NCBI RefSeq assembly: GCF_036014115.1
Contig: NZ_CP107913.1
Coordinates: 5,131,001-5,195,000, forward strand
Reading direction: 5' to 3'
Source: Streptomyces sp. NBC_00448
GTDB taxonomy: Bacteria; Actinomycetota; Actinomycetes; Streptomycetales; Streptomycetaceae
Length of the DNA: 64,000 nucleotides
The notes below the pieces were generated by a model. That model was not told where the DNA came from. It ran no database searches and worked only from the letters and a program-made list of their open reading frames with translations. Made by a program: the position numbers and the translations under genes. Within the stretch, counting starts at the first letter, position 1, and each line of letters begins with the position of its first letter. Below are positions 43,731 through 51,112 of the stretch, piece after piece.

Positions 43731-44128
43731 CGCTTGGCCCTCTCCTTCAGGATCACCAGGTCCTGGTGAACGCTGTCCACGGTCTCCCCCGGCACGGGTG
43801 GTACCGCCCGCTTCACCTCACCGCGGCCGATGAGCGCCGCGATCCCGGCGATGAGCAGCAGCCCGCCCGCCACGATCAGCGCGGACGCCCACAGCGTCAG
43901 CGGCATCGCGATCGCGGCGATCGCGGCGGTGATCAGGGCGGCGAGGGCGAAGAACGCCATCAGCCCGGCCGCGCCGAACAGCCCGCCGCCGATCCCGGCC
44001 CGCTTGCCCTTCTGCGTCAGTTCGGCCTGCGCCAGCTTCAGTTCCTGTCTGACCAGGTCGGAAAGCTGCTCGGTGCCCTCCTTGACCAGTGTGCCCACCG
44101 ACCTGGCGGACCCGTTCGCATGCGCCAC
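43727..44128 (-). CDS. Phage-holin-family (DUF1469-like) membrane protein
   Basis: 133 residues. Leu-Val-Lys-Glu-Gly-Thr-Glu-Gln-Leu-Ser-Asp-Leu-Val-Arg-Gln-Glu near 16, then two membrane helices with a Lys-Arg before the first and a short outer loop. GTG at 44128 has GGAGG eight bases upstream; GTG at 44137 is also in frame. It precedes the DUF3618 gene with ATGA overlap. Confidence 0.85.
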   Translation of the reverse strand: MAHANGSARSVGTLVKEGTEQLSDLVRQELKLAQAELTQKGKRAGIGGGLFGAAGLMAFFALAALITAAIAAIAMPLTLWASALIVAGGLLLIAGIAALIGRGEVKRAVPPVPGETVDSVHQDLVILKERAKR

Positions 44129-44244
44129 GACCTTCACCTCCGGCTCCAGGGAGTTGTCCTGCCCGGGTTGCCCGTATTCGCGAACGGAAACATGCGAGCG
44201 GATCGAACCCGCGAACCCGCGAACCCGCGAACCGCCCGGGCGCC

Positions 44245-44835
44245 CTACCCCCGAGGCGGCACGGCGGCCCGCACCAGTGCCCGCGCCAGCTCCGCACTCC
44301 CCGCCAGCGTGTCGACCCCGAGCGTGTCGACCGCGAGCGGCTGCGTAGCCAGCACACCCTCGTGCAGCACGAGCAGCCGCGTGGCAAGGGTGTCGGGCTC
44401 CGCGCACCCGGCCTCCGCGGCGAGGTCCCTGAACAGGTCCAGCAGCCAGAGCTTCTGCTCCGCGGCGACCCGGTGCGCGGGATGCGCGGGGTCCGGAAGC
44501 TCGGCGAGCGCGTTGACGAACGCGCAGCCGCGGCGGTTGGTCCCGCTCCAGGTCCGCAGCGCGTCGAAGGGCGCGGTGACGGCCCGGACCGGATCGTCGC
44601 AGGCGTCGACGGCGGCGACGACCAGCGACCGCCAGCGCCGGTCGCGTTCCGCGAGGTAGGCCGCCACGAGGTGGTCCTTGGAGCCGAACCGGTTGTACAG
44701 GGTCCGCTTGGTCACGCCCGAGCGCTCGGCGATCAGGTCCACGCCGACCGCCGTGATCCCGCGGTCGTAGAACAGCTCCTCGGCCGCCGCCACGATCCGG
44801 CGGCCGGCCGGTGTCATGGGCCGCGTCTCCGGCAT
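44245..44835 (-). CDS. TetR-family regulator
   Basis: 196 residues. HTH at about 28-50: Val-Asp-Leu-Ile-Ala-Glu-Arg-Ser-Gly-Val-Thr-Lys-Arg-Thr-Leu-Tyr-Asn-Arg-Phe. Divergent from the oxidoreductase at 44924 over 88 bp that hold two copies of one operator, so it most likely represses both genes. C-terminal tail has two Val-Asp-Thr-Leu units. Confidence 0.92.
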   Translation of the reverse strand: MPETRPMTPAGRRIVAAAEELFYDRGITAVGVDLIAERSGVTKRTLYNRFGSKDHLVAAYLAERDRRWRSLVVAAVDACDDPVRAVTAPFDALRTWSGTNRRGCAFVNALAELPDPAHPAHRVAAEQKLWLLDLFRDLAAEAGCAEPDTLATRLLVLHEGVLATQPLAVDTLGVDTLAGSAELARALVRAAVPPRG

Positions 44836-44851
44836 CGGGCGCTCCTTCACT

Positions 44852-44907
44852 GATCGGTATACCTGAGCGGTGTACCGTGGGTCGAAGTTCACAGATCAGT
44901 ATATCTG
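44852..44907. promoter_or_regulatory. Duplicated TetR operator
   Basis: GATCGGTATACCTG at 44852-44865 and GATCAGTATATCTG at 44894-44907, same orientation, 42 bp between starts, or four helical turns. Both are near-palindromic around GTATA. The second overlaps the region just before the oxidoreductase gene, the first the TetR gene. Confidence 0.8.
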
Positions 44908-44923
44908 CGAGGAGGTTCAGGCG

Positions 44924-45973
44924 ATGGGTGTTCCCGAGCGCATGCGCGCGGTGCGGATCGCACGGCACGGAGGGCCGGAGGTCCTCGAACCGGTGGAGGT
45001 GGCCGTGCCCGCCCCGAAGGCCGGGGAGGCGCTGGTCCGGGTCGGCGCGGTCGCGCTGAACAACACCGACCTGTGGACCCGGGAGGGTGCCTACGGCCGC
45101 CCGGGAGACCCGAAGGCGACGGCGGGCTGGCGCGGCCCGATCGACTTCCCGCGCATCCAGGGCGCCGACGTGGCCGGCCGGGTCGTGGCGGTCGGCGCCG
45201 GCGCGGACGAGCGCCTGATCGGCCGCCGGGTGGTCGTCGACCCGGCGATCTACGACGGTGACGGCCCGGGCGCGAACCCGGTGGGCCTGATGGGCAGCGA
45301 GCGCGACGGCGGGTACGCCGAGTACGTGACCGCGCCGGCCGAGCGGGTGCACGACATGACGGAGTCCCCGCTCACGGACGACCAGCTCGCGACGCTGCCG
45401 ACCGCCTACGGCACGGCGCTGGGCATGATCGAACGGGGCCGGCTGGGCGCGGGCGGGACCGCCCTCGTCTCGGGGGCCTCCGGCGGTGTCGGCCTCGCGC
45501 TGGTGCAGCTCGCCCGGGCGCGCGGCGCGCGGGTGCTCGCCGTCAGCAGCGGACCCAAGATCGACGCGGTACGCGCGGCGGGCGCCCACGAGGTCGTCGA
45601 CCGCGCACGGGACGTCGCCGGGCAGGTCCGTGCCGCCGCCCCGGAGGGCGTCGATGTCGCACTCGACGTCGTCGCCGGTGAACTGGTGGGCGAGGGACTG
45701 CCGTTGCTGCGCGAGGGCGGCCGGTGGGTGGTGGCCGGCGCGCTCGGCGGGTACGACGTGACCTTCGACGTGCGCCGTCTCTACCTGCACAACGTGCAGC
45801 TGATCGGCTCCTCGATGCACACGCCCGCGCACTTCGGGCTCCTGATGGACCTGGCCCGGCGGGCCGCGATCCGGCCCGTCGTCGCGGCGACGTTCCCGCT
45901 GGACCAGGCGGCTCGGGCCCAGGAGGAACTGGCCCGCAGGGGGCACGTGGGGAAGATCGTGCTGCACCCGTAG
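44924..45973 (+). CDS. Zinc-free medium-chain alcohol dehydrogenase-like quinone oxidoreductase
   Basis: 349 residues. GroES-like domain (about 1-140) with Leu-Asn-Asn-Thr-Asp near 46, then an NADPH-binding fold with Gly-Ala-Ser-Gly-Gly-Val-Gly near 185. The Cys/His zinc ligands of true ADHs are not visible, so it belongs with the quinone oxidoreductases. GAGGAGG precedes the ATG. Under the divergent TetR gene, likely induced by an electrophile or quinone. Confidence 0.88.
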   Translation: MGVPERMRAVRIARHGGPEVLEPVEVAVPAPKAGEALVRVGAVALNNTDLWTREGAYGRPGDPKATAGWRGPIDFPRIQGADVAGRVVAVGAGADERLIGRRVVVDPAIYDGDGPGANPVGLMGSERDGGYAEYVTAPAERVHDMTESPLTDDQLATLPTAYGTALGMIERGRLGAGGTALVSGASGGVGLALVQLARARGARVLAVSSGPKIDAVRAAGAHEVVDRARDVAGQVRAAAPEGVDVALDVVAGELVGEGLPLLREGGRWVVAGALGGYDVTFDVRRLYLHNVQLIGSSMHTPAHFGLLMDLARRAAIRPVVAATFPLDQAARAQEELARRGHVGKIVLHP

Positions 45974-46105
45974 GGGCCCGGACCGGGCGCCCACGTCGCG
46001 GAAGGTGAAAATCGTTACCAGGTATGGTGTTGCGCGATTCCGGGCGTACGCTCATCTGTGGGGGGCGAATCGGGACAAACCGATGGTGTAGATCGAGGTG
46101 GGCAT

Positions 46106-46414
46106 ATGGCGCTGTACAGCTCTGAGGCGACCCATCGAAGGGCCCTTGTGCTGAGTGAGGTCGCCGAGGACGGGGCGAGCGGGCTCTCCCGCGTCCTGCG
46201 GCGGGCCTCCTCCGGGGACGAGGACGCGGCGGCGATCACCGTATCCGCCCTCGTCCGCTCGGTCCGACCGCTCACCGCGCTCGACGCGCACGAATTCCTG
46301 CGACGCGCACACATCCGTGAGACCGACCTCGCCGGTGACATCAGCCCCGGCCAGCGGGTCGCGCTGGTGTCCGTGGTCGACCGTTTCTCCCATCTGCATC
46401 CGCCGCGCTTGTAA
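46106..46414 (+). CDS. sIHF-like small DNA-binding protein (divergent)
   Basis: 102 residues. Aligned by eye, it follows actinobacterial integration host factor: Met-Ala-Leu start, a Gly-Ala-Ser block, a Val-Ser-Ala-Leu-Val-Arg-Ser helix (sIHF: Val-Ser-Ala-Leu-Leu-Glu-Ser), and Ile-Arg-Glu-Thr near 70. The helix-two-turn-helix loop that reads Pro-Gly-Val-Gly-Lys in sIHF is Pro-Leu-Thr-Ala-Leu here, so DNA binding may be changed. The 3' part overlaps the azoreductase gene on the other strand by 74 bp. The ATG follows GAGGTGGGC. It could be a specialised nucleoid protein. Confidence 0.6.
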   Translation: MALYSSEATHRRALVLSEVAEDGASGLSRVLRRASSGDEDAAAITVSALVRSVRPLTALDAHEFLRRAHIRETDLAGDISPGQRVALVSVVDRFSHLHPPRL

Positions 46415-47216
46415 GCGGCGCTCCTCCACCGGGGGAGGCCTCACCGGCACCTGTGCCCGCACCGGTCCGGGTGCGGTCGGCGTCGCCGTCCACGTCATCG
46501 GTGGCGCACGCGACCACCGCCGCGCGGGCCGCGGCCAGCGAGGCGGCGGCCTGCGCGCGGTGCCCGGCCAGGTGCGGCACGAGGTCCGCGAGCGTCGACT
46601 CGGCGCTGATCACCCGGACGTTCGCGTCGACCACCCCCTGCTTGCCGAAGTACGCCCGCAGGTAAGGCGTCTGGAAGTCGTACGCGGCGCGGGGCGTGCC
46701 CGGCCGGTAGCTGCCGCCACGGGTGGCGACCACCACGACCCGCGTGGCGGCGAGCAGCGGCGCCCGGGTGCCCGGGGCGGTGAAGGCACCGGGGAAGCTC
46801 ACCCGGTCGATCCACGCCTTGAGCAGCGCGGACACCGTGTAGTTGTACATCGGCGCGCCGATCAGCACGGTGTCGGCCGCCAGCACCTCGTCGATCAGCG
46901 GCCGGGTCAGCGCCCATGCGCGCCGCTCGGCCGGGTCCCCGATCAGCGCGGCCACGCCGTCCGGCGGGCAGAACCCGTGCCGCTCCACCCGCCGGCCGAG
47001 CGCGCAGTAGGCGCTGTCCAGCGGTGGCACCGGGTCGGCGGCGAGATCGCGGTACCGGTACGTGTACTGGAGGCCGGCCGCGTCGTGCCGCGCCCGCCAG
47101 GTCCGCGCGAACAGGGCGGTCAGCCGCCTGCCGACCGAGCCGTCGGAGCCGTCGGCACCGGAGTCCAGGTGCAGCAAGGACGCCCTCACGTCTTCCGTCA
47201 CTACGTCTCCCGTCAC
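46341..47216 (-). CDS. FMN-dependent NADH-azoreductase-like flavoprotein
   Basis: 291 residues. Flavodoxin-like fold with Ala-Pro-Met-Tyr-Asn-Tyr-Thr near 116 and Ala-Thr-Arg-Gly-Gly-Ser-Tyr near 158, the FMN-binding motifs of AzoR. Reduces quinones or azo compounds with NAD(P)H. After about residue 235 there is an Asp/Gly/Thr/Ala/Pro-rich tail not needed for the fold, whose codons overlap the sIHF-like gene. GTG start at 47216, only 28 bp from the sigma factor. Confidence 0.87.
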   Translation of the reverse strand: MTGDVVTEDVRASLLHLDSGADGSDGSVGRRLTALFARTWRARHDAAGLQYTYRYRDLAADPVPPLDSAYCALGRRVERHGFCPPDGVAALIGDPAERRAWALTRPLIDEVLAADTVLIGAPMYNYTVSALLKAWIDRVSFPGAFTAPGTRAPLLAATRVVVVATRGGSYRPGTPRAAYDFQTPYLRAYFGKQGVVDANVRVISAESTLADLVPHLAGHRAQAAASLAAARAAVVACATDDVDGDADRTRTGAGTGAGEASPGGGAPLTSAADADGRNGRPRTPARPAGRG

Positions 47217-47244
47217 TTTCGCCGTGTCGTCTTCGTCAGGAGCA

Positions 47245-48342
47245 GTGACGGATCAGGGCGCGGAAAGGGGACCGGTGACCGAGTACGACGGCGAGCGGGT
47301 GGAGCGGGGCGAGCGGGTGGCGGCAGCGGAGCAGGGTGAACCGGCGGAACCGGCCGGGCGCACGGAACCTGCCGGGCCCGCGGAACCTGCCGGGCCCGCG
47401 GACCCGGAGGAACTGGCGGAGCGGTTCGAGGCGCGCCGCCCCCTCCTGCACGCCGTCGCCCACCGGATGCTCGGCTCCGCGGGCGAGGCCGAGGACGCCG
47501 TGCAGGAGACATGGCTGCGCCTGGGCCGTACCGACGTCGCCGACGTGGCGAACCTGTCCGGCTGGCTGCGTACGGTGGTGACCCGGATCTGCCTCGACAT
47601 GCTGCGTGCCCGTGGCTCGCGGCGCGAGGACCTGACCGAGCAGCACGCCTTCGACGAGGTCCCGGGCCCCGCGCGTGGCGCCGGCAGCGGCCGGCCGGAG
47701 GACGAGGCGGTGCTCGCGGACGCCGTGAGCGGCGCGCTCCTCGTGGTGCTGGACACCCTGGACCCGGACGAGCGGATCACGTTCGTGCTGCACGACGTGT
47801 TCGCCGTGCCCTTCGAGCAGATCGCGCCCCTGGTGGCGCGTACGCCCGGCACCACCAAGAAACTGGCCAGCCGTGCGCGCCGCAAGGTGCGCGGCACCCC
47901 TGCCGTCCCGGCGGAGGAACTCGCCCGCCGGCGCCGGGTCGTCACCGCGTTCCTGTCGGCCATGCGGGCCGGTGACCTCGCCGCGATCCTCGCCGTGCTC
48001 GCCCCCGACGTGGTGCGCCGCACCGATCCGATCGCGCTCGCACCCGGGGCGGCGGCGGTGGTACGCGGGGCGCGGGCCGTCGCCGAGGGCACCGCCCTCC
48101 TCGCCCACCGGGCGCGGTACGCCGAGCCGGCCCTGGTCGACGGCGCGGTGGGGATCGTGGTGGCCCCGCACGGCCGGCTGCTGCTCGCCCTGACCGTCGC
48201 CTTCGCGGACGACGGCCTGATCGCCGGGTACGAGGTGATCGCCGACCCGGACCGGCTGCGCCGGCTGGACCTGGCGGTTCTCGATCTGGCCGTGCTCGAC
48301 CCGGTGGGGCTCGACGGGGGCGAGCCGGGCGACCCCTGGTGA
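47245..48342 (+). CDS. ECF41-like sigma factor with SnoaL-type C-terminus
   Basis: 365 residues. After an acidic/Pro-rich start (1-55) come sigma region 2 (Ala-Val-Ala-His-Arg-Met-Leu-Gly-Ser near 71 and Ala-Glu-Asp-Ala-Val-Gln-Glu-Thr-Trp near 84) and region 4 (Gln-Ile-Ala-Pro-Leu-Val-Ala-Arg-Thr near 191), then a NTF2/SnoaL-like domain (about 230-350), as in ECF41/SigJ. The extension regulates such sigma factors. The DGGGK motif I recall from ECF41 is not visible here. GTG at 47245 has AGGAG only three bases upstream; GTG at 47275 is the alternative. Divergent from the azoreductase. Confidence 0.87.
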   Translation: MTDQGAERGPVTEYDGERVERGERVAAAEQGEPAEPAGRTEPAGPAEPAGPADPEELAERFEARRPLLHAVAHRMLGSAGEAEDAVQETWLRLGRTDVADVANLSGWLRTVVTRICLDMLRARGSRREDLTEQHAFDEVPGPARGAGSGRPEDEAVLADAVSGALLVVLDTLDPDERITFVLHDVFAVPFEQIAPLVARTPGTTKKLASRARRKVRGTPAVPAEELARRRRVVTAFLSAMRAGDLAAILAVLAPDVVRRTDPIALAPGAAAVVRGARAVAEGTALLAHRARYAEPALVDGAVGIVVAPHGRLLLALTVAFADDGLIAGYEVIADPDRLRRLDLAVLDLAVLDPVGLDGGEPGDPW

Positions 48343-48378
48343 CCGGTCGCGAACGGCCAGGCTCGTAGGCTCGGGGGC

Positions 48379-49362
48379 ATGGAACAGCGCGTATTGGGCC
48401 GGACCGGCCGGGAAGTGTCCGTGGTGGGGCTGGGGACGTGGCAGCTGGGGGCCGACTGGGGGGAGGTGCGGGAGGAGGACGCGGTGGCGGTGCTGGACGC
48501 GGCCGTGGCGTCCGGGGTGACCTTCTTCGACACCGCGGACGTCTACGGCGACGGGCGCAGCGAGCAGCTCATCGGGCGCTACCTGAAGGCGCACCCCGAG
48601 CTGGACGTGTTCGTCGCCACGAAGATGGGGCGCCGCGCCGACCAGCTCCCGGAGAACTACAACCTCGACAACTTCCGTGCGTGGAACGACCGTTCGCGCG
48701 CGAACCTCGGGGTGGACACCCTCGACCTGGTGCAGCTGCACTGCCCGCCGACCGCCGTCTACTCCACCGACGCGGTCTTCGACGCGCTGGACACGCTCGT
48801 CGCCGAGAAGCGTGTCGCGAACTACGCGGTCAGCGTGGAGACCTGCGCCGAGGCGCTCGCGGCCATCGCCCGGCCGGGCGTGGCGAGCGTGCAGATCATC
48901 CTCAACGCGTTCCGGCTCAAGCCGCTGGAGGAGGTGCTGCCGGCCGCGGCCGAGGCGGGGGTCGGCATCATCGCCCGGGTGCCGCTGGCGTCCGGGCTGC
49001 TCAGCGGCAAGTACACCCGCGAGACGGTGTTCGCGGCGAACGACCACCGCACGTACAACCGGCACGGTGAGGCGTTCGACCAGGGTGAGACGTTCTCCGG
49101 GGTCGACTTCGCGACCGGGCTCCAGGCGGCGGCGGAGTTCGCCGAGCTGGCGCCCGAGGGCGCCACACCCGCGCAGACCGCGTTGCGGTGGGTCGTCCAG
49201 CAGCCCGGGGTGACCTCGGTCATCCCGGGAGCGCGGTCGGTGGAACAGGCCCGGGCGAACGCGGCGGCTGCGGAGTTGCCGGAGTTGCCGGAGGAAGTGG
49301 TGGGCGGGGTGAGGGAGTTGTACGAGCGGAGGGTACGGCACCAGGTCCACGGGCGTTGGTGA
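48379..49362 (+). CDS. Aldo/keto reductase (third)
   Basis: 327 residues. Asp52, Tyr57, Lys83 and His near 122 form the tetrad (Phe-Phe-Asp-Thr-Ala-Asp-Val-Tyr-Gly, Ala-Thr-Lys-Met, Gln-Leu-His-Cys). Ends Val-Ile-Pro-Gly-Ala-Arg-Ser, the NADP-binding end, then a helix. Its stop codon is inside the first 113-bp inverted repeat. Possible operon with the sigma factor (36-bp gap). Confidence 0.92.
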   Translation: MEQRVLGRTGREVSVVGLGTWQLGADWGEVREEDAVAVLDAAVASGVTFFDTADVYGDGRSEQLIGRYLKAHPELDVFVATKMGRRADQLPENYNLDNFRAWNDRSRANLGVDTLDLVQLHCPPTAVYSTDAVFDALDTLVAEKRVANYAVSVETCAEALAAIARPGVASVQIILNAFRLKPLEEVLPAAAEAGVGIIARVPLASGLLSGKYTRETVFAANDHRTYNRHGEAFDQGETFSGVDFATGLQAAAEFAELAPEGATPAQTALRWVVQQPGVTSVIPGARSVEQARANAAAAELPELPEEVVGGVRELYERRVRHQVHGRW

Positions 49363-49472
49363 GCGGACCCTCCGGGGTGGGTGGTGCTGTCGGTTCCGGG
49401 ACCACCTGCCGGTGGGGGGCTTGTCGCGCCGTTCTCCCCCAGAGCTTCGCCTGGGAGGCGCCCCCACGCGCC
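49360..49472 (+). repeat. 113-bp inverted repeat, copy 1, overlapping the reductase stop
   Basis: Nearly identical (about five differences) to the complement of 51000-51112. It begins with the TGA of the gene at 48379-49362 and contains GGACCACCTGCCGG and a CTCCCCCAG...CTGGGAGG hairpin. Members of this streptomycete repeat family are found after genes and may serve as terminators. Confidence 0.92.
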
Positions 49473-49599
49473 CTGGGTATGCGACGGCCCTTCCGTGAAA
49501 AGAAGCTGCTTCCCTTGCGGTTTGTGGGCTGGTTTGGGGTTCGGGCATGGGGTGCCCGGGGTTGCCTGATGCGGTGGTGGGGGCACTACGGTCGGGTGG

Positions 49600-50049
49600 G
49601 TGACGACGTTTACCGAGAGTCAGCCTGAGTTTCCGGGGGCCGCGGGCCCGTATGCCACCACGGAGGCGGAGCCGCGGGGGGTGGGTCGGGTGCGGATGGA
49701 GTACGCGCCGGTGCATGACGGGGACCCCGATCCGGGGGAGGTCGTGTGGACGTGGGTCCCGTATGAGGAGCGGGACGGGCGGGGGAAGGACCGGCCGGTG
49801 CTGGTGGTGGCGCGGGAGGAGGGCGGCACGTTGCTCGCGGTGCAGCTCACCAGCAAGCGGCATGACGGCGGGGACTGGCTCGCGCTCGGGGCGGGGCCGT
49901 GGGACCGGGAGGGGCGCGACTCGTGGGTCGTGCTCGACCGCGTGCTGAGGCTGTACGAGAAGGGGATGCGGCGGGAGGCGTGCGCACTGGACCGCGGACG
50001 GTTCAACCTGGTCGCCAACCGGCTCCGCGAGCTTTACGGGTGGGCCTGA
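49600..50049 (+). CDS. PemK/MazF-family toxin-like protein without antitoxin
   Basis: 149 residues. A 45-residue N-terminal tail, then the PemK/MazF fold: Gly-Glu-Val-Val-Trp-Thr-Trp-Val-Pro-Tyr (near 46), Lys-Asp-Arg-Pro-Val-Leu-Val-Val (near 63), Ala-Val-Gln-Leu-Thr-Ser-Lys (near 79), and Asp-Ser-Trp-Val-Val-Leu-Asp. The family contains RNA endonucleases. No antitoxin gene lies next to it; many chromosomal streptomycete members are solitary and may be non-toxic. GTG at 49600 is the start. Confidence 0.8.
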   Translation: MTTFTESQPEFPGAAGPYATTEAEPRGVGRVRMEYAPVHDGDPDPGEVVWTWVPYEERDGRGKDRPVLVVAREEGGTLLAVQLTSKRHDGGDWLALGAGPWDREGRDSWVVLDRVLRLYEKGMRREACALDRGRFNLVANRLRELYGWA

Positions 50050-50052
50050 CCC

Positions 50053-50090
50053 CCAGGTGTCCCGGTGCCGTCGGCGCCGGGACCACCTGG
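50053..50090. terminator. Hairpin between the PemK-like gene and the acidic protein gene
   Basis: Stem CCAGGTG, TCCCGG with CCGGGA, CACCTGG and one bulged C. Starts 3 bp past the first stop and ends 8 bp before the other, so it probably serves both. Confidence 0.75.
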
Positions 50091-50098
50091 CGGTGGCG

Positions 50099-50827
50099 TC
50101 AGGACTTCTGAGCGGGCTCCGCCTCGTCCGAGGTCTCGTCCTCCGAGGCGTCGGGCTCCGCCTCGTCCTTGGCGGCGTCCTCGTCCGTGGACGTGGCCTC
50201 CGTGTCGGCGTCCTCGGCCGACTCCGGGGCGGTCTCCTCGGCTTCTTCCGGCTCTTCCTCGGCCTCGAAGTAGGTGTCGAGGACCGTGTCGAGCCGGCTG
50301 GTCCACTCCTTGAGCAGGCCCCGCGAGGTCGCCTCGACCTGCGCGTCGTACCACCGGCGCTCAGGCGTGTACACGGTCACCGAGAAGCGCCGCCCGAACC
50401 GCGGAGTGTCGATCTCCACCGCGGCGATCTCGTCCCAGGTGAACTCCGCTTCCTCCTCGTCAAGGCGGAAACGCACCCCCACCCGGTCCGCGACGATCGC
50501 ACCGCGCCGGTCCGAGACCTCGAACACGGGGCCGTCGTCGTCGCCGTCCCCCGCGTCCTCGTCCTTCTCCGCGGCTTCTGTGTCCTCCGCCTCGGCGTCG
50601 TCCTCCGCCTCGACCTCAGCGTCCGCCTCGGGCTCCACCTCCGGCTCAGCCGTCGGTTCCGCCTTCGGTTCCGCTTTCGGCTCCTCGGGAGCCTCCGCCT
50701 GCTCCGGTACGGCGTCGGCCGTCCCGTCCGCGTCGGAGCGCGGCGGGGTCAGGCCGGGCACGTACGCCGGGTCGAGGCCGGCGGCGGGCACGGACGGGGT
50801 GATCGAACCTATGCGCTGCTGCTCCAC
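50099..50827 (-). CDS. Acidic protein with central PH-like domain
   Basis: 242 residues. Two very acidic, Ala/Glu/Asp/Pro-rich arms (about 35-105 and 190-242, with a repeated Glu-Pro-Lys-Ala unit near 53) enclose a folded domain of about 85 residues with Phe-Thr-Trp-Asp-Glu-Ile-Ala-Ala-Val-Glu-Ile and Val-Tyr-Thr-Pro-Glu-Arg-Arg-Trp. It resembles PH-like domains of Gram-positive envelope proteins, but I know no function. GTG at 50827 is used; a longer form from further upstream is possible. Confidence 0.7.
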   Translation of the reverse strand: MEQQRIGSITPSVPAAGLDPAYVPGLTPPRSDADGTADAVPEQAEAPEEPKAEPKAEPTAEPEVEPEADAEVEAEDDAEAEDTEAAEKDEDAGDGDDDGPVFEVSDRRGAIVADRVGVRFRLDEEEAEFTWDEIAAVEIDTPRFGRRFSVTVYTPERRWYDAQVEATSRGLLKEWTSRLDTVLDTYFEAEEEPEEAEETAPESAEDADTEATSTDEDAAKDEAEPDASEDETSDEAEPAQKS

Positions 50828-50999
50828 GGCAAGCAGTATGGCCGATGAAGCTGTGTCGGCAATCGCCGAACCACATAACAACATGGCAGCCCTTGCGTTT
50901 ATGCCGTTCCGCGGTCCGAATTGCCCCAAAGGTCGACTATTGCCGTATAGCCAACCACCCCACAGAACCCCATCCACGAAGTACCCGAGTAAATCCAGG

Positions 51000-51112
51000 G
51001 GCGCGTGGGGGCACCTCCCAGGCGAAGCTCTGGGGGAGAACTGCGCGACAAGCCCCCCACCGGCAGGTGGTCCCTCAACCGACAGCACCACCCACCCCGG
51101 AGGGTCCGCTCA
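51000..51112 (-). repeat. 113-bp inverted repeat, copy 2, overlapping the VWA gene stop
   Basis: Complement of 49360-49472 with about five changes. Its last three bases are the stop codon of the gene at 51110-52561, so each copy starts at a TGA of a gene read into it. Confidence 0.92.

Noticed and set aside
43727-45994. 755-codon minus-strand frame antisense to the oxidoreductase
   Set aside because: Only its last 134 codons match a real protein (holin-family). The rest is antisense to a conserved enzyme.
47236-49863. 875-codon minus-strand open frame
   Set aside because: Antisense to the sigma factor and reductase, with no domain. High-GC DNA makes long spurious frames.
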